A DNA stretch of 64,000 nucleotides from Leucobacter celer subsp. astrifaciens (GCF_001273835.1 NZ_JHEI01000136.1:186001-250000); one strand, 5' to 3'. Shown: positions 24,195 to 33,301, numbered from the stretch's first letter. The notes: generated by a model from the letters alone, not told the origin. Numbers and translations are program-made.

Positions 24195-25253
24195 TTCCCC
24201 GGTGATCCGGCCGCGCACGCGGCGCAGATCCTCCATCAGCGATCCGATGAGCACCCAGTGATCGGGATGCGCCTGCGGGATCGTGTACGGCGCCGTGAGC
24301 GCCGGGGGTTCCTCGGCGTCCGGCTCCTGCGAGTCGGCGCGCACGAGCCGCTCGAGGTCGTGCGCGGCCCGGCGGATCTCCTCGACCATGCCCACGACCG
24401 AGGCGTCGGAGACGAGGTCGGGTTCGTAGAGATCGTAGACGGCCCGCGACATGCCGCCGATCTGCGTGACGATCGGCTGCAGCCGCTGGAACAGCGCATC
24501 GTCCTTCTCGAGGCCCGTCCAGTAGCGGCGGCTGCGCGGATTGAGCCGCAGGCTCTCCCTGGCCTGGCGCAGCAGGCCGTGCGCCCGCGTCCGCTCCGTC
24601 TGGAGCGCCCGGGCCTCGACGTGCATCTCCTCGAGCCAGTCGTCGTCGCGAGGCCGATCCAGCGCGTCGGCGATTCTCCGGAGGGCGGCCGCCGCGTGCT
24701 CGGTGAGCGACACGAGCGCCTCGTGCACGGGCAGTGTGCGCACGGGAGCGGCGACGAGCGCGTTCACGGCGACGCCGATGAGCGCGCCGATGAGGGTCTC
24801 GACCAGTCGCTCGATGCCGTAGTGCAGCTCGAGCCCGCCGAGCGCGATCATGAGCAGCGCGCTCACCACGATCTGATTGGCCGCGCTCGGTGTCATGCGC
24901 AGCAGCCAGCCGAGGGCGAGGCCGGCCACGAGCGCCGCGATGAACAGCCAGGAGTGCTGACCGAGGAACTCTCCCGTGAGCAGGGCCACGGCGACGCCGA
25001 GCAGTACGCCGACCACACGCTCCAAGCCCTTGCTGAGGGACTGGTCCACGTTGTCCTGCACCACGAGGAGGGCGGCGATCGCGCCGAAGATCGGCAGCTG
25101 GTCGGGGAAGACGAGCAGGCACGTGAACCACGCGATGATCATGGAGGCGAGGGTCTTCACCACCTGGATGAGCGGGGTCCGCTGCTCCGCCCGGATCCGG
25201 CTGGTGAGTCGGCGGGGCGCGCGCCACCACCCGGCGAGACGGTCGGGATTCAC
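24186..25253 (-). CDS. FUSC / aromatic acid exporter family membrane protein
   Basis: 355 residues. The N-terminal half has about six hydrophobic segments of the FUSC type (PLIQVVKTLASMIIAWFTCL, LPIFGAIAALLVVQDNVDQS, RVVGVLLGVAVALLTGEF), like ArAE/YqjA-type exporters. The C-terminal half is a soluble helical domain (EALVSLTEHAAAALRRIADAL onward). Half-size members are thought to act as dimers exporting aromatic or fatty acids; substrate unknown. GTG start at 25253, 13 nt after the App1 gene, so the pair is an operon. The final codons come from the tandem repeat noted at 24137-24194. Confidence 0.85.
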   Translation of the reverse strand: MNPDRLAGWWRAPRRLTSRIRAEQRTPLIQVVKTLASMIIAWFTCLLVFPDQLPIFGAIAALLVVQDNVDQSLSKGLERVVGVLLGVAVALLTGEFLGQHSWLFIAALVAGLALGWLLRMTPSAANQIVVSALLMIALGGLELHYGIERLVETLIGALIGVAVNALVAAPVRTLPVHEALVSLTEHAAAALRRIADALDRPRDDDWLEEMHVEARALQTERTRAHGLLRQARESLRLNPRSRRYWTGLEKDDALFQRLQPIVTQIGGMSRAVYDLYEPDLVSDASVVGMVEEIRRAAHDLERLVRADSQEPDAEEPPALTAPYTIPQAHPDHWVLIGSLMEDLRRVRGRITGELE

Positions 25254-25266
25254 CGGGGCTCCGGGG

Positions 25267-26316
25267 TCACAGCAGTCCCAGCTTGCGCAGGTCCTCGCGC
25301 AGCGTGGCGCCGTCGGGCCCGTACACCCACGGCACGCCGCTGGTGCTGCGGTGCAGGTTGGCCTTCGAGCGTCCGCCCGCGAGCACGGCCTCCCCGATGG
25401 AGAGCTGTCTGATCAGCACCGCGGCGACGTTCTCGGGATGCGCGGTTGCGAACTCGTGATAGAGCTCCTCGTCGTGCTGCCCGTCGTCGCCGATGAGCAC
25501 CCACTGCACGTCGGGGAACTCGGCTGCGAGCCGCTTGAGCTCGCGACGCTTGTGCTCCTTGCCGCTGCGGAACCACCGGTCGTGCGTGGGTCCCCAATCG
25601 GTGAGCAGCATCGGTCCCATGGGGTAGAGGTTGCGGGCGAGGAATCGGCTCAGCGCCGGCGCGGCGTTCCAGGCGCCCGTCGAGAGGTAGACGACCGGGG
25701 AGCCGGGGTGGTTCGCGACGAGATGGTCGAGCATCACGGCCATGCCGGGCGTGGCGGATCGGGCGTGCTCGTCGAGCACGAAGCTGTTCCAGGCGGCGAC
25801 GAACGGCCGCGGCAGCGCCGTGATGAGGATCGTGTCGTCGATGTCGGAGATGACGCCGATGCGCGCCTTCGGGTCGAGCACCTTGATGGGGGCGTCGGCG
25901 GCCTCGCTGTCTCCCGCCTGCAGCGTGAGCGTGTGCCAGCCGGGGGAGAGCGAGACCGGAACGATCGAGTCGATCACGCCGCCCCGATCGGCCACGACCT
26001 CGGTCACGGGTTCGCCGTCGATGAGCACCCGCACGGGCTGGTGCGGCACCGAGAGGCTGGTGAAGGTGCGCCAGCCGCGCACGCGGGAGACCTCGGCGAC
26101 GTCGGGCCTGAAGCGCGTGTGCTCCCGACTCTCCGGCTTCAGGTACAGCACGCGCCCGAGCACGCGCACCCAGTCGGTGCTGCCGTAGCCGATGTACGGG
26201 ATCACCGACGGCTTCTTGCCGCGGGCGATGGCGCGACGGGCGCGGCGCACGTGCAGCCAGTCCTCCAGGCGGGCCGCGAAACGGGGCCGGGAATCGGGCT
26301 GTGCGTTCGAAGTCAC
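25267..26316 (-). CDS. App1 family protein (DUF2183, HAD-like phosphatase)
   Basis: 349 residues. A beta-rich N-terminal half (VRVLIDGEPVTEVVADRGGV) is followed by the DUF2183 phosphatase domain with ISDIDDTILITALPRPF, in which D158 and D160 are the DxDxT nucleophile pair, then PVVYLSTGAWN, DWGPTHDRWFRSG and WVLIGDDGQHD. Yeast App1 is a phosphatidate phosphatase; bacterial relatives are uncharacterised. The GTG at 26316 is supported by a -10 box 6 nt upstream. Heads an operon with the FUSC gene. Confidence 0.9.
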   Translation of the reverse strand: MTSNAQPDSRPRFAARLEDWLHVRRARRAIARGKKPSVIPYIGYGSTDWVRVLGRVLYLKPESREHTRFRPDVAEVSRVRGWRTFTSLSVPHQPVRVLIDGEPVTEVVADRGGVIDSIVPVSLSPGWHTLTLQAGDSEAADAPIKVLDPKARIGVISDIDDTILITALPRPFVAAWNSFVLDEHARSATPGMAVMLDHLVANHPGSPVVYLSTGAWNAAPALSRFLARNLYPMGPMLLTDWGPTHDRWFRSGKEHKRRELKRLAAEFPDVQWVLIGDDGQHDEELYHEFATAHPENVAAVLIRQLSIGEAVLAGGRSKANLHRSTSGVPWVYGPDGATLREDLRKLGLL

Positions 26317-26322
26317 CCCGCC

Positions 26323-26328
26323 AGTCTA
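26323..26328 (-). promoter_or_regulatory. -10 box for leaderless App1-FUSC transcript
   Basis: On the minus strand TAGACT stands 6 nt before the GTG at 26316, consistent with transcription starting at the start codon. No ribosome site is seen. Confidence 0.55.
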
Positions 26329-26362
26329 GACGTGCGGCGCGGTCGGCCAGACGACGGCGGGG

Positions 26363-27025
26363 CTACTCGTCGCCGGTGTCCTCGCCCGCGAGGCGCATGT
26401 GCTCGCGCTCCCGCCGCAGGAACGCGCGCTTGACGGCCCACAGCGCGAGCACCACCACCGCCGCGGCGCCCGCGAAGATGAAGCCGGCGCCCTTCACCCG
26501 TCCGGCCAGCTGCTCGTAGCCGGCCGCCGCGCCGGCTCCGAGCGAGACGACGAGCAGCGCCCAGACGATGCTCGCCGAGGCGGTCCACGCGAGGAAGACG
26601 CGGTAGCGCATGCCGGCCATGCCCGCGGTGAGCGGGATCAGCGAGTGCAGGACGGGGAGGAATCGGGAGAGGAACACGGCGATTCCGCCGCGCTCGCCGA
26701 GGTAGTGCTCCGCGATCCGCCAGTTGCGCTCGCCCAGGCGCCGTCCGGCGCGGCTGGCGCGCAGCCGGGGTCCCGCCCATCGCCCGAGCGCGAATCCGAT
26801 GCTCTCGCCGGCGACGGCGCCGAGCACGAGCGCGGCGACGAGCCAGAAGAACTGCGCGGGGGTCGTCACCCCCACGGAGGCGACGAGGGCGATCGTGTCG
26901 CCGGGCACCACGAGACCGACGAAGACCGAGGTCTCGAGCATCATGCCGAAGCCGGCGATGAGCGTGCGCAACACGGGATCGAGGTCGCGTACCGCCTCGA
27001 TCAGGGTGCTGAGCAGTTCCGTCAC
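26363..27025 (-). CDS. DedA family (SNARE-associated/VTT domain) membrane protein
   Basis: 220 residues with 5-6 hydrophobic segments. DedA motifs: ETSVFVGLVVPGDTIALVAS, ESIGFALGRWAGPRLR and the conserved arginine block SRFLPVLHSLIPLTAGMAGM. Bacterial DedA proteins act as lipid carrier flippases (undecaprenyl phosphate or phosphatidylethanolamine) or affect membrane potential. A charged tail (KRAFLRREREHMRLAGED) faces the cytoplasm. GTG at 27025 is supported by TACACT 7 nt upstream; the longer frame upstream overlaps the cyd regulatory region and is not used. Confidence 0.9.
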   Translation of the reverse strand: MTELLSTLIEAVRDLDPVLRTLIAGFGMMLETSVFVGLVVPGDTIALVASVGVTTPAQFFWLVAALVLGAVAGESIGFALGRWAGPRLRASRAGRRLGERNWRIAEHYLGERGGIAVFLSRFLPVLHSLIPLTAGMAGMRYRVFLAWTASASIVWALLVVSLGAGAAAGYEQLAGRVKGAGFIFAGAAAVVVLALWAVKRAFLRREREHMRLAGEDTGDE

Positions 27026-27032
27026 CGCACCG

Positions 27033-27038
27033 AGTGTA
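27033..27038 (-). promoter_or_regulatory. -10 box for leaderless dedA-type transcript
   Basis: TACACT on the minus strand, 7 nt before the GTG at 27025. Confidence 0.55.
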
Positions 27039-27082
27039 TCGGAGGGTGCTCGGACGCTCCCGGGACCGCTCGGCGAAGTGGC

Positions 27083-27137
27083 TCGACGTCGAACGAAATA
27101 TTTCTCGAGGCCGAGTGAAAAGTAGTTCGACATCGAA
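27083..27137. promoter_or_regulatory. palindrome cluster upstream of cydA (putative operators)
   Basis: Two copies of TCGACRTCGAA (27083-27093 and 27127-27137) lie 44 bp apart, about four helical turns, each with dyad symmetry. Between them GAAATATTTC (27095-27104) is a perfect 10-bp palindrome. The patch is AT-rich for this genome and precedes the probable cydA promoter, so it looks like binding sites for a respiratory regulator. The regulator is not identified. Confidence 0.45.
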
Positions 27138-27166
27138 TCGCATTCGCAGCGGATTCACAGAAAAGA

Positions 27167-27172
27167 TAAAAT
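27167..27172 (+). promoter_or_regulatory. candidate -10 box of the cydAB promoter
   Basis: TAAAAT in an A-rich stretch (AGAAAAGATAAAATGGG). TTCGCA about 18 bp upstream is a possible -35. The leader to cydA would be about 105 nt and contains small hairpins at 27178-27194 and 27243-27260. Confidence 0.4.
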
Positions 27173-27283
27173 GGGATCGGCCGGTCGTCGACCGGCAGCT
27201 CCGGCGAGAATCACATCTCGTGGCGGATCTCACTAAGGGAGTGCACCCTTGGTGGGGTGCGGCCCTTCGTTCTGGAGCGATAC

Positions 27284-28723
27284 ATGAACGAATTCCTCGA
27301 CCCGTTGATCCTGGCCAGGTGGCAGTTCGGGCTGACGACGCTGTACCACTTCATCTTCGTGCCGCTGACGATCGGGATGGCGCTGCTCGTGGCGATCCTG
27401 CAGACCGCGTGGGTGCGCACCGGCAAGGTGAAGTATCTGCGCCTCACCCGCCTCTTCGGCAAGATCTTCCTCATCAACTTCGCCATGGGCGTCGTCACCG
27501 GCATCGTGCAGGAGTTCCAGTTCGGCATGAACTGGTCGAACTACTCGCGCTTCGTCGGCGACATCTTCGGCGCCCCGCTGGCGATGGAGGGGCTCATCGC
27601 CTTCTTCTTCGAGGCGACCTTCATCGGCCTGTGGATCTTCGGCTGGGACAAGCTGCCGAAGAAGGTGCACCTGCTCACCATCTGGATGGTCTGGGTCGGC
27701 ACCGTGCTCTCGGCCTACTTCATCCTCGCGGCCAACGCGTTCATGCAGAACCCCGTCGGCTTCGAGATCAACGAGGAGCGCGGCCGCGCCGAGCTGCAGG
27801 ACATCGGGGCCGTGCTCATGAACCCGGTTGCGGTGACCCAGTTCCCGCACACGATCTTCGCCGCGACCATGTTCGCCGGCGTGGTGATGGTGGCGGTGGC
27901 CGCCTGGCATCTGCAGCGGGGGCAGTTCGTCGACGAGATGCGCACCGCGCTGCGCTTCGGCGCCTGGACCAACATCATCGCCTTCATGGGCGTCGGCTTC
28001 ACCGGGCACTCCCTCGGCATGGTCATGACCGAGACCCAGCCCATGAAGATGGCCGCGGCCGAGGCGCTGTACGAGAACGCCTCGGGAGCCGACGCCTCGT
28101 TCTCGATCTTCAGCCTGGGCACGCCCGACGGAGCGCACGAGATCTTCTCGATCCGCATCCCCTACCTGCTCTCCTTCCTCTCGAACGGCACCTTCGACGG
28201 CAGCGTCGAGGGCATCCGGGATCTGCAGGCCGAGTACGAGGCGATGTACTGCGGCGCCGACTCGCTGCTCACCTGCCCGAGCGACGGGCAGTTCGCGCCC
28301 ATCATCTGGGTGACCTACTGGGCGTTCCGCTGGATGATCGGCCTCGGCGCGCTCGCGGCGCTCGTCTCCGCCGTGGGCCTCTGGATCACCCGGAAGAACA
28401 CCGACCTTCCCACCTGGGTGTGGAAGGTCGCGATCTGGTCGGCCCCGCTGCCGATGATGGCCTCGCTCGTGGGCTGGATCTTCACCGAGATGGGGCGTCA
28501 GCCCTGGATCGTGTTCGGGGTGATGACGACCGAGCAGGGCGTCTCTCCGGGAGTGCCCGGCTGGGCCGTGCTCACCTCGCTGCTCGTGTTCACGCTGGTC
28601 TACGGCGCCCTCGCGGTGCTCGAGTTCAAGCTGATCACGAAGGCCGCGAAGGAAGGGCCTCCGGAGATCGAGCAGGACGACAGCGGCGAACCCGACCAGC
28701 AGCGGCTGGCGACGGTGTACTAG
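27284..28723 (+). CDS. cydA: cytochrome bd ubiquinol/menaquinol oxidase subunit I
   Basis: 479 residues; heme-bearing subunit of the bd-type terminal oxidase. Axial ligands are visible at H22 (TTLYHFIFVPLT, equivalent to E. coli H19), H189 (TQFPHTIFAAT, equivalent to H186) and M403 in FTEMGRQPW (equivalent to M393). The Q-loop is of the short kind usual in Gram-positives. The ATG at 27284 has GGAG 7 nt upstream; an earlier ATG at 27257 adds only nine residues that are not part of the family. Followed by cydB after 12 nt. Confidence 0.96.
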   Translation: MNEFLDPLILARWQFGLTTLYHFIFVPLTIGMALLVAILQTAWVRTGKVKYLRLTRLFGKIFLINFAMGVVTGIVQEFQFGMNWSNYSRFVGDIFGAPLAMEGLIAFFFEATFIGLWIFGWDKLPKKVHLLTIWMVWVGTVLSAYFILAANAFMQNPVGFEINEERGRAELQDIGAVLMNPVAVTQFPHTIFAATMFAGVVMVAVAAWHLQRGQFVDEMRTALRFGAWTNIIAFMGVGFTGHSLGMVMTETQPMKMAAAEALYENASGADASFSIFSLGTPDGAHEIFSIRIPYLLSFLSNGTFDGSVEGIRDLQAEYEAMYCGADSLLTCPSDGQFAPIIWVTYWAFRWMIGLGALAALVSAVGLWITRKNTDLPTWVWKVAIWSAPLPMMASLVGWIFTEMGRQPWIVFGVMTTEQGVSPGVPGWAVLTSLLVFTLVYGALAVLEFKLITKAAKEGPPEIEQDDSGEPDQQRLATVY

Positions 28724-28735
28724 GAGAAGCGGAAC

Positions 28736-29764
28736 ATGGACCTCACGACACTCTGGTTCTTCATCGTCGGCGCGATGCTCATCGGGTACTTCGTGCTCGA
28801 CGGCTTCGACTTCGGCGTGGGCATGTCGCTGCCCTTCCTCGGCCGGGACGACACCGACCGCCGCGTCATCATCAACACGATCGGCCCGGTCTGGGACCTC
28901 AACGAGACCTGGCTCATCGTGGCGGGCGCCGCGCTCTTCGCGGCGTTCCCCGAGTGGTACGCGACGATGTTCTCGGGCTTCTACCTGGCGCTGCTCGTGA
29001 TCCTCGTCGCCCTCATCCTGCGCGGCGTCTCCTTCGAGTACCGCCACCAGGGCAAGGGCGAGCAGTGGACGCGCTGGTTCGACCAGTTCATCTTCTGGGG
29101 ATCGGTCGTGCCGCCCCTGCTGTGGGGCGTCGCCTTCGCGAACCTCGCCCAGGGCCTGCCCATCGTGCCGCTCGAGAACGGCGGCTGGATCTACGAGGGC
29201 ACGCTGCTGACCCTGCTCAACCCCTACGGTCTGCTCGGCGGGCTCACGATGCTGCTGATCACCTTCACGCACGGGCTCGTGTTCGTATCGCTGAAGACCA
29301 CGGGCGAGATGCGGGATCGCGCGCGGGCCCTCGCCACCCGGGTGGGAGTCGGCGCCATCCTCGCCGGAGCGGGGTTCCTGGCCTGGACGATCGTGCAGCA
29401 CCTCGACAGCGAGACCCTGTGGGTGATCGTGCTCTGCGCGGCAGTGGCCGCGGTCTCGCTGATCGGCGGATGGGTCGCCAACCTGTTCGGGCGCGAGGGG
29501 TGGGCGTTCACCGGCAACGCGACGGCCATCGCCTTCGCGCTGCTGGCGGTGTTCATGGCGATGTTCCCCAACCTGATGTACTCGAGCATCGATCCCGCGT
29601 ACTCGATGTCGATCGAGGGGGCGGCGAGTTCGCAGAAGACGCTCGAACTCATGACCTGGGTCGCCGGCTTCACGATGCCGCTGGTGCTCGCCTATCAGGG
29701 GTGGACCTACTGGGTCTTCCGCAAGCGCCTCACCCGGGAGGCGATCCCCACGGGGGCCCACTAG
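28736..29764 (+). CDS. cydB: cytochrome bd oxidase subunit II
   Basis: 342 residues, eight to nine membrane helices. N-terminal LTTLWFFIVGAMLIGYFVLD and DGFDFGVGMSLPF, then NTIGPVWDLNETWLIVAGAA are CydB signatures. It has no heme ligands but completes the quinol-oxidising dimer with CydA. GGAG lies 9 nt before the ATG. A 12-bp inverted repeat after the stop may attenuate transcription into cydD, which also has its own promoter. Confidence 0.96.
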   Translation: MDLTTLWFFIVGAMLIGYFVLDGFDFGVGMSLPFLGRDDTDRRVIINTIGPVWDLNETWLIVAGAALFAAFPEWYATMFSGFYLALLVILVALILRGVSFEYRHQGKGEQWTRWFDQFIFWGSVVPPLLWGVAFANLAQGLPIVPLENGGWIYEGTLLTLLNPYGLLGGLTMLLITFTHGLVFVSLKTTGEMRDRARALATRVGVGAILAGAGFLAWTIVQHLDSETLWVIVLCAAVAAVSLIGGWVANLFGREGWAFTGNATAIAFALLAVFMAMFPNLMYSSIDPAYSMSIEGAASSQKTLELMTWVAGFTMPLVLAYQGWTYWVFRKRLTREAIPTGAH

Positions 29765-29773
29765 CCCGGCCGG

Positions 29774-29805
29774 CGGGCGGGCGGACGTCACGATCCGCCC
29801 GCCCG
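29774..29805 (+). terminator. hairpin between cydB and cydD
   Basis: A perfect 12-bp GC-rich stem (29774-29785, 29794-29805) with an 8-nt loop, 9 nt after the cydB stop and just upstream of the cydD promoter. No U-tract. Likely a partial terminator or mRNA stabiliser. Confidence 0.55.
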
Positions 29806-29817
29806 AAGCGACCCCAA

Positions 29818-29823
29818 TAGGAT
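29818..29823 (+). promoter_or_regulatory. -10 box for cydDC
   Basis: TAGGAT, 8 nt before the ATG at 29832; suggests a leaderless or almost leaderless cydDC transcript separate from cydAB. Confidence 0.5.
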
Positions 29824-29831
29824 TGAACCTG

Positions 29832-31601
29832 ATGAAGCCTCTCGATCCGCGGCTGCTGCGTCACGCGCGAGCCGCACGCGGTGTGCTGCTGCTCGGCGCC
29901 CTGCTGGGGCTGCTGCGCACGGCCGCCATCCTCGCGTGGAGCTGGTGCCTGGCGCAGGCGCTGACCACCGCCGTGCTGCCGGTGCTCGGCGGAGCAGGGG
30001 GCGCCGCGGGCCGCATCGCGGAGGGCGCGTTCGCAGCGGATCGGCTCCCGCTGCTCGTCGCCGGTGCGCTCGCGGCCCTGTGCGTGCGCTCGGCGGCGTC
30101 GTGGGCCATGGACACGGTGGCCGCGCGCGGTGCCGTGCGGGTGAAGGCGCAGCTGCGGGCGGCGGCGCTCGACGCGCTCGATGCGCGCTCGCCGCTGGGG
30201 GATGCCGGGGGCTCTGGTGCTGCGGGTGCCGCCAGTGCTGCGGGGCCCTCCGACGCCGAACTCGCCACCGTGCTCGGCCGCGGGCTCGACGCGCTCGACG
30301 GATACTTCTCCGGCTATCTGCCGCAGCTGATCCTCACCGTCGTCGCCACGCCGCTGCTCGTCGCCGCGGTGCTGCTCGCCGATCCCGTGAGCGGGCTCAC
30401 GGTACTCGTCGTCTTCCCGGTGATCCCGGTCTTCATGATCCTCATCGGGCTCGCGACGCAGGCGGTGCAGGATCGCCAGTGGACCCAGCTGCAGCACCTC
30501 TCCGCATCGTTCCTCGACGCGGTCTCGGGGCTCGCCACGCTCAAGATCTTCGGCCGCGAGCAGCGGCAGTCGGCGAGGATCGCGCGTGAGACCGAGGAGT
30601 ACCGCTCCCGCACCATGAAGGTGCTGCGCGTCACGTTCCTCTCCGGCTTCGTGCTCGATCTGGCCGGCACCTTCTCCATCGCCCTCGTCGCGGTCACGGT
30701 GGGCACCCGCCTCGTGACCGGCGATTTCCCGCTCGGGCTCGGCCTCTTCGTGCTGCTGCTGCTGCCGGAGGTGTTCATCCCCATCCGGCAGGTGGGCGCC
30801 GCGTTCCACGCCTCCGCTGAGGGGCTCGCGGCCTCGAGCCGCGTGTTCGAGATCATCGGGAACGGCGCCGACGCTGCCCTGCGCCCTGTCGCCGACCCTG
30901 CCCCGCGCCGAGATCCCGATTCTCGTCGTGCACCGTCCGCGGAGGCGACGGGAAACGGGATCTCGGGCCAGATGCGTGCGGAGAGCGTCATCGGCTTCGA
31001 CGGGGTGAGCATCTCCCGCGGCGGCAGGCAGGTGGTCGGGCCCGTGACCTTCGCGGTGGCCGCCGGGGAGTTCGTGGCGCTCGCCGGCCCGTCGGGCGCC
31101 GGCAAATCGACGCTGCTCGCCGCGCTGCTCGGGTTCGTGGACCCCGTGGAGGGACGGGTGTCGCTCGCGGGCGAGGCCGCCTGGTCCGGCCAGCGGCCGG
31201 GACTGTTGCAGGGCACGATCGCGCACAACGTGGCGCTGGGCTCCGAACGCCCCGATCCCGCGCTCGTGCGGCGCGCGCTCGCCGCGGCGGGCCTGCCCGA
31301 CGCGGATCCCGAACGACTGCTCGGGGCCTCGGGATCCGGGATCTCGGGTGGACAGTCGCAGCGCGTGGCGATCGCCAGGGCGCTCTACCGCGCCTGGACG
31401 CGTGACTCCGCCGCGCTCCTGCTCGACGAGCCGAGTTCGGCTCTCGACGCCGCGGCCGAGGGGGCGGTCTGCCACGCGCTGCGCGCCGAGGCCGAGGCCG
31501 GTCGCGCGGTGCTCGTCGTGAGCCACCGGCAGGCGCTGCTGGCGGCCGCCGATCGTGTGGTGCGGATCGAGGCCGCGGCGCCAGTGGAGGCAGGTGCATG
31601 A
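29832..31601 (+). CDS. cydD: thiol reductant ABC exporter subunit CydD
   Basis: 589 residues; half of the CydDC exporter needed for assembly of cytochrome bd. The membrane domain (residues 1-350) has RAARGVLLLGALLGLLRTAA and the coupling-helix region VSGLATLKIFGREQRQSARI. The ATPase has Walker A GPSGAGKST near 419, signature ISGGQSQRVAIARALY and Walker B LLLDEPSSALDA. A palindromic repeat (30908-30966) is read in frame as residues 359-379 (PRRDPDSRRAPSAEATGNG), in the linker between the two domains. ATG at 29832 is preferred to a TTG at 29823. Confidence 0.93.
   Translation: MKPLDPRLLRHARAARGVLLLGALLGLLRTAAILAWSWCLAQALTTAVLPVLGGAGGAAGRIAEGAFAADRLPLLVAGALAALCVRSAASWAMDTVAARGAVRVKAQLRAAALDALDARSPLGDAGGSGAAGAASAAGPSDAELATVLGRGLDALDGYFSGYLPQLILTVVATPLLVAAVLLADPVSGLTVLVVFPVIPVFMILIGLATQAVQDRQWTQLQHLSASFLDAVSGLATLKIFGREQRQSARIARETEEYRSRTMKVLRVTFLSGFVLDLAGTFSIALVAVTVGTRLVTGDFPLGLGLFVLLLLPEVFIPIRQVGAAFHASAEGLAASSRVFEIIGNGADAALRPVADPAPRRDPDSRRAPSAEATGNGISGQMRAESVIGFDGVSISRGGRQVVGPVTFAVAAGEFVALAGPSGAGKSTLLAALLGFVDPVEGRVSLAGEAAWSGQRPGLLQGTIAHNVALGSERPDPALVRRALAAAGLPDADPERLLGASGSGISGGQSQRVAIARALYRAWTRDSAALLLDEPSSALDAAAEGAVCHALRAEAEAGRAVLVVSHRQALLAAADRVVRIEAAAPVEAGA
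30908..30966. repeat. dispersed palindromic repeat, family 1, copy in cydD
   Basis: Arms CCGAGATCCCG (30908-30918) and CGGGATCTCGG (30956-30966) are perfectly complementary; inner CGTCG/CGACG also pair. Two further copies of the family lie at 60102-60158 and 60986-61040. This copy adds about 20 residues to CydD. Confidence 0.85.
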
Positions 31602-33301
31602 GCGCCACGAGAACCACCGCCCTTTCGCCGCGTCGCGCCGTGCTCGATCGTGCGATGCCGTCACGGAGACGGCGGACGCCGGGCCTGCTGCTCGGCATCC
31701 TCTCCGACATCAGCGTGGTCGGCCTGCTCGGCCTCAGCATGTGGTTGATCGTGCGGGCGGCGGAGCAGCCGCCGATCCTGCACCTCACCTTCGCGATCGT
31801 GGGCGTGCGGGCGCTCGCCATCGGCCGCGCCGCCTTCCGCTACTCGGAGCGCCTGTTCAGCCACGATGCCGCGCTCGCGCAGCTCGCATCGCTGCGCGCG
31901 CAGACCTTCGAAGCGCTCGTGCCGCGCGTACCGGGCGCCGTCGAATCGCACCGGCGGGGCGAGGTGCTCGCCGCCTTCGTCGACGACGTGGACCAGCTGC
32001 AGGACGAGCCGCTGCGCGTGCGGCAGCCGCTGCTCGTGAGCGCCGTGGTCGTCGGACTCAGCGTGATCGTGGTGTCGCTCGTGTCGCCCGTCGCGGGTCT
32101 GGTGCTCGTCGGCGCCCTGCTGCTGAGCGGCGGAATCGCGATCCTGCTCGCCCGCCGCATGTCCGGGGCGCACGACCGCGATCTGAGCGACGCCCGCGCC
32201 GCGGTCGTCGACGCGCTGCTCGAGCGCTTCTCGGCCGCCGAGGTGCTCGCCGCATACGGCGCGCTGCCGCAGCAGCGCGCGCGGATCGCCGCGGCCGAGG
32301 CGAGGCTCTCCGAGGTGCAGCTGCGGCGCACCCGGTCGGCGGGACTCACCGGCGCCCTGCTGGCGCTCGGGGCCGGCCTGGCATCACTCGTCACCTTCTG
32401 GCTGCTGCTGCCCGGGCTGGGAGCGCAGGGCCTCTCCGCCCCGCTCGGTATTGATGCCGCGGGCCTCTCCGCCCCGCTCTTCGCCGCGGTGGTCGTCGTG
32501 CCCGCCGCCGTGTTCGAGGTCTTCGCCCAGGTGCCCGCCGCGCTCGCGGCCCGGCGCGCCGTCGAGGCGAGCGCCGACCGGGTCGCCGCGCTCACCGAGA
32601 CGGCGCTGCCGGCCGAACTGGTGGTCGATGGGGCGCCGGGGGCACCCGCGGATCCCGATCCGGGAGCCCCGCTGCTCGCGGTGCACGAGCTGGCGGTGCG
32701 TCATCCCGGCGCCCCGCACGACGCCATCTCCGGTGTGGGCTTCGAACTGCGGGCGGGGGAGACGCTCGTGGTGACCGGCGAGAGCGGTGCCGGGAAGAGC
32801 ACCCTCGCGCTGGCGCTCGTGCGGTTCCTGGCCTACACGGGGTCCTATCGGCTGCGCGGCGTCGAGGCGGACGAGCTGCCGGCGCCCGAGGTACGGCGCA
32901 CGGTGGGGCTCTGCGAGCAGACGCCGCACCTCTTCGACGCCGACCTGCGGCAGAACCTGAAGTTCGCACGGGACACCGCGAGCGACGATGAGCTGATGGC
33001 CGCGCTCGAGCGGGTGGGTCTCGCCGAGTGGGCGCGGGATCGCGGCGGCCTCGACGCCCCCGTGGGCGAGCGCGGCGCGCTCGTCTCGGGCGGGCAGGCG
33101 CAGCGCATCGCGCTGGCGCGAGCGATCCTCGCCGACTTCCCGGTGGTGGTGCTCGACGAGCCCACGGCCGGCGTCGACCGCGAACTCGCCGACCGCCTGC
33201 TCACCGATCTGCTCGGCGCCGTGCCGGCGGATCGCGCGGTGATCCTCATCACGCACACCGAACTGCCGCCCGGGATCGCGGCCGGGCGCCTCGCGCTGTG
33301 A
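31598..33301 (+). CDS. cydC: thiol reductant ABC exporter subunit CydC
   Basis: 567 residues. Membrane domain with GLLLGILSDISVVGLLGLSM and RYSERLFSHDAALAQLASLR; ATPase with Walker A GESGAGKST near 395, signature VSGGQAQRIALARAIL and Walker B VVLDEPTAGVDREL. With CydD it exports cysteine/glutathione or heme-related thiols to the outside. The ATG overlaps the cydD stop by 4 nt. Nothing resembling the family 1 repeat is present in this partner. Confidence 0.93.
   Translation: MSATRTTALSPRRAVLDRAMPSRRRRTPGLLLGILSDISVVGLLGLSMWLIVRAAEQPPILHLTFAIVGVRALAIGRAAFRYSERLFSHDAALAQLASLRAQTFEALVPRVPGAVESHRRGEVLAAFVDDVDQLQDEPLRVRQPLLVSAVVVGLSVIVVSLVSPVAGLVLVGALLLSGGIAILLARRMSGAHDRDLSDARAAVVDALLERFSAAEVLAAYGALPQQRARIAAAEARLSEVQLRRTRSAGLTGALLALGAGLASLVTFWLLLPGLGAQGLSAPLGIDAAGLSAPLFAAVVVVPAAVFEVFAQVPAALAARRAVEASADRVAALTETALPAELVVDGAPGAPADPDPGAPLLAVHELAVRHPGAPHDAISGVGFELRAGETLVVTGESGAGKSTLALALVRFLAYTGSYRLRGVEADELPAPEVRRTVGLCEQTPHLFDADLRQNLKFARDTASDDELMAALERVGLAEWARDRGGLDAPVGERGALVSGGQAQRIALARAILADFPVVVLDEPTAGVDRELADRLLTDLLGAVPADRAVILITHTELPPGIAAGRLAL

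Noticed and set aside
27178..27260. Riboswitch in the cydA leader
   Set aside because: Two small hairpins are present, but no conserved riboswitch core is recognised; treated as an ordinary leader.
30908..30966. Frameshift or damage in cydD caused by the repeat
   Set aside because: The repeat keeps the frame open and both domains on either side are intact, so the gene is read as functional.
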